A DNA stretch of 36,342 nt from Spirochaetaceae bacterium (lineage in GTDB: Bacteria; Spirochaetota; Spirochaetia; SZUA-6; Bin103). Positions 1 through 7,071 of this stretch are shown piece by piece. Each line of letters begins with the position of its first letter. Position 1 is the stretch's first letter. The translations under genes were made by a program, and so were the position numbers. Under the pieces are notes generated by a model. The model made no database searches. It worked only from the letters and a program-made list of their open reading frames with translations, and was not told where the DNA came from. The stretch spans positions 1 to 36,342 of the forward strand of contig JAPPGB010000015.1 of NCBI GenBank assembly GCA_028821475.1, written 5' to 3'.

Positions 1-292
1 CTCATGCTCCTGCGACCGAAATTCGCCCTTGACAAATGGTGAGGAGTCCCCCCCCGGACTACCTAACCTAACCGCGCGACAGCCAGCCGCTCGGCGCCGG
101 CCTCGCCGTCCGCCTGCACCTGGCTCACCGCGGTCAGCCGCGCCCGATCGTTGCGGTGCTGACCGCGGCACCATCGATCCGCGCGGCACACAGCCGTGCG
201 TGTGGCGGCGGACCGCGTCGGCCGCAACCTCCACCAGTCTACATCAACCGGCGTTGCCGGGACTCCCGAGAGAGGGGCACATCTGCGCCCGA
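1..292. other. Left-edge stretch with no recognisable gene
   Basis: Short open frames exist on both strands but none resembles a known protein; they look like chance frames in GC-rich DNA. A TTGACA hexamer sits at 29-34 without a convincing -10 partner. The promoter-like block found upstream of dpp3 and dpp4 is not visible here, so the dpp1 promoter is either different or lies left of the window. Confidence 0.5.
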
Positions 293-490
293 CCGAGGGG
301 GTGCAAAATGATACTCAAAGAGCCGCACGCGCGCGCGGCGTGAGCCGGGGTGAACCCGGTGAGTCACACGCCGCGCGCTTCACAAATCTGACTCTGTCTG
401 GCCGGCCGTCTGCGTTGCGGGCGCGAGAGTAGCCAGGGAGCGGCAATCCGTTCCGCAATACCCTCAAGAACACATTTTATGGAGAAAACC
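293..490 (+). promoter_or_regulatory. Conserved dpp leader, copy 1 (upstream of dpp1)
   Basis: This 5' leader closely resembles those at 14782-14978 and, on the minus strand, 23264-23455. It contains an 11-codon ORF at 308-343 and an inverted repeat, GCGCGCGGCGTGA (331-343) against TCACACGCCGCGCGC (364-378), with an inner CCGGG/CCCGG stem at 345-359. Two interleaved complementary pairs follow: GCGTTGCGG (412-420) with CCGTTCCGC (448-456, two mismatches), and GAGAGT (425-430) with ACCCTC (460-465, one mismatch). A CTGGC/GCCAG pair (about 399-403 and 432-436) crosses both. The leader ends at the GGAG ribosome-binding site at 481. This copy is the most degenerate in the second half. Its presence before three paralogous operons suggests cis-regulation; the mechanism is not known. 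Confidence 0.7.
308..343 (+). CDS. Upstream ORF MILKEPHARAA in leader 1
   Basis: Eleven codons (MILKEPHARAA) end in TGA, and the last four codons form the 5' arm of the large GC stem. A purine-rich GAGGGGG lies just before the ATG. Against the copy at 23442-23407, the two differing bases are both third-position and synonymous (CTC/CTG, GAG/GAA), which favours selection on the peptide. A ribosome finishing this ORF would mask the stem, as in leader-peptide attenuation; that link is inference. Confidence 0.55.
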   Translation: MILKEPHARAA

Positions 491-2305
491 ATGAAATATA
501 TCGTAAGCATCAGAATCACCTTCGCGGTTGCGCTGGTCATGATGCTGACCGCGACCGGCCTGTGGGCCACCGGCGCAGACGAGGAGCCGGCAGCCGCCGC
601 CACTGCCGACAGAGAGACGGTGTTCGACCCCGCCACCGGCCAGACGTGGACCGCGCCAGAGTATGGCGGGACACTCACCTGGGCCACCAGGAACTTTCCT
701 GAGAGTACTGACGTGTGGTCGGCTGGTGGCTGGGCGCCTCACTTCATCAGTAGCGTTATAGAGAGGATGACCATTGCCGACTGGGCACTACCCAGGGAAA
801 TGCACGGTACCATGAACTGGGACTATACGGGCCCGGAGATGTACAGAGGCGGTCTGGCCGAAAGCTGGTCAATGGCCGACGACACGACGTTCATCTGGAA
901 CATCCGGCAGGGCGTTAACTGGCATGATAAGCCGCCGGTGAACGGTCGGGAGTTCGATGCTCATGACGTCGTATGGAACTTTCACCGCTATTTTGGTCTG
1001 GGTGAATTCGCCGAAGCCGGACCGAGCCCCCAGCGTTCCATAGTTTATAATCTGGAGTTCCTCTCTGTAACGGCCACCGACAAATGGACCGTTGAGCTCA
1101 AGCTGACGAGGCCTCAGGTGAATGTGGTGCAGTCGCTGTTGCACAGCATGGTTTGGATATACCCCCCCGAGGTATTCGAGGAAGAAGGTGGCTTTGAGGA
1201 CTGGAGGAACCTGGTCGGCACCGGGCCCTATCGACTGACCGACCACGTCGAGGGCAGCTCGGCAACCTGGGAGAAGAATCCCAACTACTGGGGTGTTGAC
1301 GAAAAATTCGGGAACCGCGTGCCCTATATCGACGAGTTACGGGCCCTGAAGATGCCGGACGAGTCAACACGTCTGGCAGCATTGCGCACGGGCAGGATTG
1401 ATATGCTGAGTAACACCGGTGACGCTCACATAACGAATCTCGACAATCTAGAGAGCCTCCAGAAGAGCAATCCTGAACTCGAGGTGTGGCCCGCATATAG
1501 CTTCATACCGGGCACCTTGGTATTTAATCAATCTCGTCCGCTCACTGCCGACATCAATGTGCGCAAGGCACTGCAGATGTCAGTGGACCGCGAAGCAATT
1601 TCCGCTACCTTCTTTAAGGGTTGGGCAGATCCATCACCTTATGGGATATTCCATCAAACTGCCAAAGGGTATGCTTGGCCTTATGAAGAGTGGCCCGACG
1701 AGGTCAAGCGTGAGTATGAGTATCGACCGGATGAAGCAGAAGCGTTGCTCGATGCGGCCGGATATCCTCGCGGCGACGACGGCTATAGATTCAAGATCAC
1801 GGTGAGCAATCTCGTGAGATACGATCCGACCTATGTAGAAATCGTCATGGGTTACTTCGACGCCATTGGCGTTGATAGCGAGCTTAATATTCATAGCGAA
1901 GCTGAGGGTGGAGCTGCCTTTCGCGCGGACACGGTGGAGTGGGAGATATGGGGCGCTGGATATGGATCCTACCGCGGAAGACTACAAGAGGTAGGTCAGG
2001 CGATCCAGAACATTGATAACAGTAGCACCACAAAAGCGGACGATCCGCGTATCGAAGCCCTGTATTATGCCGCCGTTGAAACCACGGACACGGAGGAGCA
2101 TATTGGCTATCAGCGACAGGCCGATGAAATCTCTGTAAGGGAGCACTATGGCCTGGTTAAACCACGCTCCGCCCTTTTTTCCGTGAGCCAGCCGTGGGTG
2201 GAGGGTTTTGTCGGTGAAATGGGTCTTGGCTTCACTGACCGTCATGCCCACTTTTCTCGCGTCTGGATCGATAGTGCGCTGAAGAGAGAAATGACGGGAA
2301 ATTAG
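491..2305 (+). CDS. ABC transporter substrate-binding protein, family 5 (dpp1)
   Basis: A 604-residue periplasmic binding protein of the SBP_bac_5 (DppA/OppA) family captures peptides or oligosaccharides for the permeases encoded next to it. The N-terminus is a signal peptide (MKYIVS, then a hydrophobic run ending GLWATGA at about residue 28) without a lipobox cysteine, so the protein is probably soluble in the periplasm. An acidic/Ala linker follows and then the EYGGTLTWA start of the mature domain. Family landmarks include PPVNGREFDAHDV, LVGTGPYRL, WEKNPNYWG and ALRTGRIDM. I chose ATG 491 rather than the in-frame ATG 479 because GGAG sits at 481-484 and because the paralogues at 14979 and 23263 start at the equivalent ATGAA. 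The substrate is unknown. Confidence 0.93.
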   Translation: MKYIVSIRITFAVALVMMLTATGLWATGADEEPAAAATADRETVFDPATGQTWTAPEYGGTLTWATRNFPESTDVWSAGGWAPHFISSVIERMTIADWALPREMHGTMNWDYTGPEMYRGGLAESWSMADDTTFIWNIRQGVNWHDKPPVNGREFDAHDVVWNFHRYFGLGEFAEAGPSPQRSIVYNLEFLSVTATDKWTVELKLTRPQVNVVQSLLHSMVWIYPPEVFEEEGGFEDWRNLVGTGPYRLTDHVEGSSATWEKNPNYWGVDEKFGNRVPYIDELRALKMPDESTRLAALRTGRIDMLSNTGDAHITNLDNLESLQKSNPELEVWPAYSFIPGTLVFNQSRPLTADINVRKALQMSVDREAISATFFKGWADPSPYGIFHQTAKGYAWPYEEWPDEVKREYEYRPDEAEALLDAAGYPRGDDGYRFKITVSNLVRYDPTYVEIVMGYFDAIGVDSELNIHSEAEGGAAFRADTVEWEIWGAGYGSYRGRLQEVGQAIQNIDNSSTTKADDPRIEALYYAAVETTDTEEHIGYQRQADEISVREHYGLVKPRSALFSVSQPWVEGFVGEMGLGFTDRHAHFSRVWIDSALKREMTGN

Positions 2306-2320
2306 CAGGCATACTCCTGT

Positions 2321-2362
2321 GGAGCTGGGTGGCGGTCGCTTGTGAGCGCGCTTCCCAGCTCC
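2321..2362 (+). promoter_or_regulatory. Intercistronic hairpin between binding protein and permease, dpp1
   Basis: GGAGCTGGG (2321-2329) pairs perfectly with CCCAGCTCC (2354-2362) around a 24-nt loop, in the 80-nt gap after the binding-protein stop. There is no T-tract, so it is not an ordinary terminator. Sequence and position match the hairpins at 16810-16841 and 21388-21419. Such hairpins commonly stabilise the binding-protein mRNA or reduce read-through into permease genes; that role is inferred here. Confidence 0.65.
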
Positions 2363-2385
2363 CATACCTACGGCACTAACAACAC

Positions 2386-3396
2386 ATGAGAACCTATCTC
2401 ATCAGGCGGTTATTGCTCATAATCCCCACCCTGTTCATATTGACCATCATAGTCTTTGTTACGGTCCGCCTTATCCCCGGCGATGTAATAGACACAATGG
2501 TGGCTGAGATGGGCCCTGGATTCCAGTCTGCGGGCGACGTAGACCGCGAAGCTCTGGAGCGTATGCTTGGATTGGACGTGCCTGTCTACGTACAGTATGG
2601 ACGCTGGATAGGAGTGTTGCCGACCCCTGATCGGCTTACCGGCGAGTCCCGCTTTACAGGTCTCCTCCAGGGCACCTTCGGCGTATCGCTGTTTGGCGGT
2701 GGCGTGACGGTGGAGGAGGTCATGATCGGGAGATTGCCAGTCACCATTGAGCTTGGCATTCTGGCAATCGTAGTTGGGCTCGTCATAGCCTTGCCCGTCG
2801 GAGTCTACTCGGCGATCCGCCAGGATACCGCCGCCGACTACGTCGGGCGCACCGCCGCCGTCATCGGCTTGGCAACACCGAACTTCTGGCTGGCAACAAT
2901 GGTCATGCTCTATCCGGCAATCTGGTGGGGCTGGTCGCCACCGGTAGAGTTGATTCCCTTCAAGGAAGACCCGCTGGGGAATCTGGGGATGTTCCTCATT
3001 CCGGCCCTGATTCTGGGGACAGCCCTTGCTGCCAGCACCATGCGGATGACGCGCACCATGATGCTGGAGGTGCTCAGGCAAGACTATATCAGGACGGCTT
3101 GGTCGAAGGGGCTCAGGGAACGGATAGTTGTCATGCGGCACGGCATCAAGAATGCCCTCATCCCGGTAGTTACGCTCGTCGGCCTGCAGCTCCCCCTCCT
3201 GGTAGGTGGCTCCGTTATCATGGAGCAAATATTCGCTCTGCCGGGGCTAGGCAGTTTGTTTGTGGATGCCCTCGATAGCAGAGACTATCCGGTAGTCTCC
3301 GCAATAAACATGATTTTTGCCACCGCGGTGTTGGTGATCAATCTCATGATCGACGCGGTTTATGCTCTCTTGGACCCCAGGATTCGGTATGAATAG
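2386..3396 (+). CDS. ABC transporter permease, DppB-like (dpp1)
   Basis: A 336-residue inner-membrane permease of the BPD_transp_1 superfamily. The N-terminal membrane helix is the typical YLIRRLLLIIPTLF followed by VRLIPGD. Further membrane segments lie around residues 120-150 (GILAIVVGLVIALPVG), 165-185 and 200-220. The cytoplasmic coupling (EAA) loop is around residues 228-258, from LEVLRQDYIRTAWSKG to KNALIPVV. The protein ends LLDPRIRYE, typical of DppB. It lies 80 nt after the binding-protein gene and 15 nt before the DppC-like gene, so it should be co-transcribed with both. No strong Shine-Dalgarno sequence precedes the ATG. Confidence 0.94.
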   Translation: MRTYLIRRLLLIIPTLFILTIIVFVTVRLIPGDVIDTMVAEMGPGFQSAGDVDREALERMLGLDVPVYVQYGRWIGVLPTPDRLTGESRFTGLLQGTFGVSLFGGGVTVEEVMIGRLPVTIELGILAIVVGLVIALPVGVYSAIRQDTAADYVGRTAAVIGLATPNFWLATMVMLYPAIWWGWSPPVELIPFKEDPLGNLGMFLIPALILGTALAASTMRMTRTMMLEVLRQDYIRTAWSKGLRERIVVMRHGIKNALIPVVTLVGLQLPLLVGGSVIMEQIFALPGLGSLFVDALDSRDYPVVSAINMIFATAVLVINLMIDAVYALLDPRIRYE

Positions 3397-3411
3397 AGGA
3401 AAGCGGCGAGT

Positions 3412-4335
3412 ATGAGTGATGAACCATCGCTAGTAAGTGAGCCGAAGAGACGTAACGCAGTTACTGCTTTCTTTGTCAGGCTGTGGACGGAGAAGCCACT
3501 CGGTGTGGCCAGCGGTATCATCATAGTGATATTGCTGTTCGTGGCGATCTTTGCCGATGTGCTGGCGCCTTATTCCTATAAGGAAACGCACCTGATAGAC
3601 AGGCTTACCGGCCCATCATTCCAGTATCTTCTGGGTACCGACCAAGCCGGGCGAGACCTGCTCAGCCGCCTGATCATCGGGGCTCGCGTGTCCGTACTTG
3701 TCGGTCTGGCCGCGACTGCGGTGAATGTCGTCGTCGCTGTCCTGGTCGGCGGCATTTCAGGATTCCTTGGCGGTAGATTGGACCTGGCGATGCAGCGCTT
3801 TGTCGATGCCTGGATGGCGTTTCCGGGACTGTTGCTCTTGCTCACCATCATGTCGATTGTGGGAAGGGGTCTCCTCCAGACCATCATAGTCCTGGGAATT
3901 CTTGGCGGCATCAGCGGCTCGAGAGTCATGAGAAGCGCCGTGATCGGTATCAAGGAGAATGACTATTTTCAGGCCGCCCGGGCCGTGGGCACGCCCACGG
4001 GTCAAATCCTGACTCGCCATGTCCTACCCAACATTATGGCACCCGTCATCATTGTCTTCTCCATTAACATCGGGGGCGTGATTCTGTCTTTGGCTTCTCT
4101 CGGCTTCCTCGGCTATGGTCTGCCGCCCAGCATCCCTGACTGGGGCGGCATGCTCAGCCGGGAAGGGCGCAGGTACATGGAGCAAGCCCCCTGGCTGGCC
4201 CTCTGGCCAGGGCTGTGCCTGACGATTGTGGTGTACAGCTTCAACATGTTGGGTGACGCCCTCAGGGACCTGCTCGATCCGCGGCTGCGGGGTGCCGGCG
4301 GTCGTGCGGCAGGCAGCGGCGCCCCATCGGTTTGA
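3412..4335 (+). CDS. ABC transporter permease, DppC-like (dpp1)
   Basis: A 307-residue permease that would pair with the DppB-like protein. The order is a cytoplasmic tail (about 1-25), a first helix after TEKPLGVASG, the family signature LLGTDQAGRDLLSRL (around residue 74), four or five helices, and the EAA loop (AARAVGTPTGQILTRHVLPN). It ends LLDPRLRG plus a short Gly/Ala tail. An AGGAAAG site precedes ATG 3412. Where dpp2-4 have FLGFGLP, it reads FLGYGLPPSIPDWG, a small difference. The tail and about 30 bp downstream resemble the end of the dpp3 permease at 18934. Confidence 0.94.
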   Translation: MSDEPSLVSEPKRRNAVTAFFVRLWTEKPLGVASGIIIVILLFVAIFADVLAPYSYKETHLIDRLTGPSFQYLLGTDQAGRDLLSRLIIGARVSVLVGLAATAVNVVVAVLVGGISGFLGGRLDLAMQRFVDAWMAFPGLLLLLTIMSIVGRGLLQTIIVLGILGGISGSRVMRSAVIGIKENDYFQAARAVGTPTGQILTRHVLPNIMAPVIIVFSINIGGVILSLASLGFLGYGLPPSIPDWGGMLSREGRRYMEQAPWLALWPGLCLTIVVYSFNMLGDALRDLLDPRLRGAGGRAAGSGAPSV

Positions 4336-4394
4336 GAGAACGCGCATGCGCTCTGCACGCCCGGGGACGAATCGAATCGATAGGGAGGTCACGC

Positions 4395-5387
4395 GTGTCA
4401 AGCGCACTGGAGCAGCGCTCCTTCGGCCGCACTGGTGAGAAAGTCAGCGTTATCGGCCTCGGCGGTGCCGCTTTGTATAAGCACTCTTATGAACAAGGGA
4501 TAGCAACCGTCAAACATGCGCTCGATTTGGGTGTCAGCTACTTCGACACAGCGCCCGCTTACGGTAGAGCCAGCGTGGATGGCCGTTGGCTAGACCGGGG
4601 TACGTCGCAGTTGATCATGGGTGAGGGGCTTGACGGGACCACGAAACCGCATCTCCTCGCAACAAAGCTGTCCAACTATAGCACCGTAGAGGACTGCCGC
4701 GCTCAAATACAAGACAACCTACGTGCCCTGCGTCGCGATAAAGTCGACGTTCTCCTGGTGCACAGCATCGAGAAGGCAAAAGCCTGGATACCAGGCTCGC
4801 GGGACGGCGAGCTTCTGGATCTCGACAGGGAGCACGACTACGCGAACGCAGCCATCATTCAGGCGCTGCGTGAAGCAAAGGCGCAAGGGCTGTGCGGCTA
4901 CATTGGTCTCAGTTCAAACCGGTCTGCGGCGCTGGCTCATGTCTTACAGCGGGTAGAGTTTGATATGTGCCTGTCGGCGCACGAGTATTCGCTGCTGGCC
5001 CGCCAGTCCCCGCGGACGATGCTGCCGGTGGTTCGTGAGCAGGGAATTGCCTATGTCGTGGGAGGGATTTTCTCCAAGTTTGGTTTGGGCGTGGCAACTG
5101 AGGCCTCGCCGTTTCAGCTCGCCCGTAGAGGTCCTCTGGCTCCGGTTGGAGCGGTATTCTCAGATGAGCGCCTCGTCGAATTGGCCAAGACGACCGATAT
5201 TTCGATCGCCGCATTGACGGTTCGTTTCTTGATCGCCAATCGGGAACTGTCGACTATCCTTGTGGGTGCATCCACGCCCGAGGAGCTCGAGGAGAGCGTC
5301 GTAGCTGCGCAGGCAGGTCCGCTACCGCCCGATATTCATCAGACCCTCGACAAGCTGCATGCAGAGACGGTTGGCGATGCGCCGTGA
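4395..5387 (+). CDS. Aldo/keto reductase
   Basis: A 330-residue NAD(P)H-dependent oxidoreductase with the AKR (beta/alpha)8 barrel fold. It opens with RSFGRTGEKVSVIGLGGAAL and shows all four expected catalytic residues: Asp and Tyr in FDTAPAYG, Lys in LLATKLSN and His in VLLVHS. A phosphate-binding VGASTPEELEE lies near the C-terminus. Start GTG 4395 is chosen because GGGAGG lies 6 nt upstream and the protein then begins at the family's usual N-terminus; the frame is open further upstream but that part resembles nothing. It begins 59 nt after the dpp1 permease on the same strand and is plausibly the last gene of that operon, acting on an imported sugar or ketone. The substrate cannot be read from the sequence. 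Confidence 0.9.
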   Translation: MSSALEQRSFGRTGEKVSVIGLGGAALYKHSYEQGIATVKHALDLGVSYFDTAPAYGRASVDGRWLDRGTSQLIMGEGLDGTTKPHLLATKLSNYSTVEDCRAQIQDNLRALRRDKVDVLLVHSIEKAKAWIPGSRDGELLDLDREHDYANAAIIQALREAKAQGLCGYIGLSSNRSAALAHVLQRVEFDMCLSAHEYSLLARQSPRTMLPVVREQGIAYVVGGIFSKFGLGVATEASPFQLARRGPLAPVGAVFSDERLVELAKTTDISIAALTVRFLIANRELSTILVGASTPEELEESVVAAQAGPLPPDIHQTLDKLHAETVGDAP

Positions 5388-5435
5388 TTTCATGCGGAAC
5401 CTTTCGTCTGTGGATGAGAGTTTTTCATAACTATT

Positions 5436-5454
5436 CAGCCTCAGACTGAGGCTG
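5436..5454. terminator. Likely bidirectional terminator
   Basis: CAGCCTCAG (5436-5444) and CTGAGGCTG (5446-5454) form a perfect inverted repeat between the convergent reductase and dehydrogenase genes. A moderately T-rich GTCTTT follows on the plus strand, and an A/T-rich ACTAT/TTTTTC stretch flanks the other side. Confidence 0.55.
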
Positions 5455-5472
5455 GTCTTTAACCATATCTGG

Positions 5473-6552
5473 TCAGAATCGGATTACCCCACGGGCAACC
5501 TTGCCGTTGAGCATGTCTTCAAACGCCTCATTCACCGCTTCCAACGGATAGGTCCGGGTGATAAGTTCATCCAGCTTGAGTTTCCCGGCTCGATAGAGCG
5601 AGAGGAGCCGAGGTACGTCATAGCGCATCCGCGTCGTGCCGAGGGCGCTGCCCATGATGATCCGTTCACCCCCCATGAGTAGGCGAGGCTCCAGACAAAT
5701 CGGTTCGGACTGCGGTAAACCAACCAAGATCGCTTTGCCGCGCGGTCGGATGGCTCGTATCGCCTGTTCATACGTCACATTCGTGCCAATCGCTTCAATC
5801 GCATAATCGGCGCCAAGACCCTCGGTCAAGTTGTGGATTTCGGGTATCGGGTCACCGTTGCTGGCGTTGATGGTATGGGTGGCCCCAAACTGGCGGGCCA
5901 GTTCGAGCTTCGCCGCCACCAAATCAACCGCGATGATCTGGGCAGCCCCGGCCAGAGCGGCCCCTTGAATTGCATTCAACCCGATGCCGCCGGCCCCAAT
6001 AACGACGACGCTGCTCCCTAGCTTCACCTCCGCTGTGTTGGCCACGCTACCCACGCCGGTGATGACGCTACAACCACACAGGGCTGCCTTTTCGAGCGGG
6101 AAATCCCGGTCAATCGGGACCGCGGCTTCTTGGGGGACCACCGTATATTCGGCAAAGGAAGCGACGGTGAATTGGTAGATGCCCTTGCCATTTTTGCTAT
6201 AGCGCGGGGGGCGCTGTTTCATCTGGGCTGCCTTGCGGCAAAGGCTGGCATAGCCACGCACACAATAGATACAGTGACCGCAGGCAGGCGAGATCGAAAG
6301 CACCACCGGATCACCTGGTTTGACCAGGCTGACACCCGACCCGGCCGCCTCGACAACCCCGGCTCCTTCATCGCCCAACACGGCGGGAAGCGGCCACTTT
6401 TCCTTACCCGTAATGACGGCATAGCAGCTATGGCAGACACCCGTCGCAGCGATCTTGACCAGGACTTCGCCCGCTTTGGGACCGTCCACATCAACCTCTT
6501 CAACCACAATCGGCTGGTTCTCTTCGTACAAGACAGCGGCTTTCGCTTTCAT
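5473..6552 (-). CDS. Zinc-dependent alcohol dehydrogenase (MDR superfamily)
   Basis: A 359-residue medium-chain dehydrogenase, usual length for class III/aryl-alcohol-type enzymes. An N-terminal GroES-like catalytic domain (1-170) is followed by a Rossmann domain whose GAGGIGL motif lies near residue 200. The structural zinc site is intact (CGHCIYC plus a fourth Cys in SLC, about residues 96-110). Catalytic zinc ligands appear as Cys in GVCHSC (about 38) and Cys in LCGCSV (about 174). The usual His-Glu pair of the GHEGAG motif reads GDEGAG here (about 60-65), so one ligand is Asp instead of His. The gene converges on the aldo/keto reductase and is divergent from dpp2. Its substrate is unknown. 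Confidence 0.92.
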   Translation of the reverse strand: MKAKAAVLYEENQPIVVEEVDVDGPKAGEVLVKIAATGVCHSCYAVITGKEKWPLPAVLGDEGAGVVEAAGSGVSLVKPGDPVVLSISPACGHCIYCVRGYASLCRKAAQMKQRPPRYSKNGKGIYQFTVASFAEYTVVPQEAAVPIDRDFPLEKAALCGCSVITGVGSVANTAEVKLGSSVVVIGAGGIGLNAIQGAALAGAAQIIAVDLVAAKLELARQFGATHTINASNGDPIPEIHNLTEGLGADYAIEAIGTNVTYEQAIRAIRPRGKAILVGLPQSEPICLEPRLLMGGERIIMGSALGTTRMRYDVPRLLSLYRAGKLKLDELITRTYPLEAVNEAFEDMLNGKVARGVIRF

Positions 6553-6652
6553 GGATAATTCCTTTCCATACTCAGGTTTGTCATAGAACTCGTTACCGTC
6601 CGTTGATCGCGCTCCATTGTACCACAGAGTCGGGTCGCTCCACAGTGGCGCT

Positions 6653-6694
6653 TCAGCCGGACCGCGCCGCCGGGATCAGCCGGACCGCGCCGCC
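6653..6694 (+). repeat. Short direct repeat, 23-bp period
   Basis: The 19-bp sequence TCAGCCGGACCGCGCCGCC occurs at 6653-6671 and again, identical, at 6676-6694. It lies in non-coding DNA upstream of both divergent genes. It may be a duplicated operator or simple slippage; nothing distinguishes these. Confidence 0.6.
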
Positions 6695-6803
6695 TTCTCC
6701 AGTGCCCGCCGCGCCCCCTCGGCCGCCCGTTCGCTCATGCCGCCGCCGCCCGGGCCTGCGCCACCGCCGCCGCCCCGCAGCCGGTTCGTTCTATCCTCGC
6801 CTA

Positions 6804-6828
6804 CCCCCCCCTCCCCCCTGTACCCCCC
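6804..6828 (-). other. Potential G-quadruplex tract (G-runs on minus strand)
   Basis: The plus strand carries C-runs of 8, 6 and 6 separated by 1 and 4 nt, so the minus strand has three long G-runs. The longest could be split to supply a fourth. The tract lies about 250 bp upstream of the dehydrogenase start on the G-rich strand. A regulatory effect is speculative. Confidence 0.4.
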
Positions 6829-7031
6829 AGATTTACAGAGCAGCCTAGAAAGCCCCAACGGCGCACTTGGCCGCGCCCGCGATTGCTCCGCCGCCGCTGG
6901 CGCCGACAGCGCGGCCACTCCCGTAGACATCCACACCCAGCGCCCCTCACGCCCGTGCGGCCGCCGGCGCGCCACCACCACCACCCCGCAAGAAAGCCGG
7001 TGTTACCGGCGAAAACCAAAAACCCGGGCAA

Positions 7032-7046
7032 CGGGTCGCAGACCCG
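7032..7046 (+). other. Small hairpin in the dpp2 5' leader
   Basis: CGGGTC (7032-7037) and GACCCG (7041-7046) flank the triloop GCA, 25 nt before the dpp2 start codon and just upstream of its GGGGGAG ribosome-binding site. This leader shows no similarity to the dpp1/3/4 leaders. Confidence 0.4.
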
Positions 7047-7071
7047 AGGTCCCGAAACAAGGGGGAGCACT

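Larger units (their letters stand above)
6553..7071. other. Long GC-rich intergenic region between divergent dehydrogenase and dpp2
   Basis: This 519-bp gap should contain the promoters of both flanking genes, but I see no clean -35/-10 pair. It is strongly C-rich on the plus strand and carries a 23-bp-period direct repeat (6653-6694) and long C-runs (6804-6828). Open frames across it encode Pro/Arg low-complexity sequence with no recognisable domain, and I do not call them. Confidence 0.5.

Noticed and set aside
29-34. TTGACA as the dpp1 promoter
   Set aside because: No -10-like hexamer at suitable spacing, and the surrounding sequence does not match the block used by dpp3 and dpp4.
2321-2362. 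Rho-independent terminator after the dpp1 binding protein
   Set aside because: No T-tract follows the stem, and the permease genes directly downstream must be transcribed; intercistronic processing or stability is more likely.
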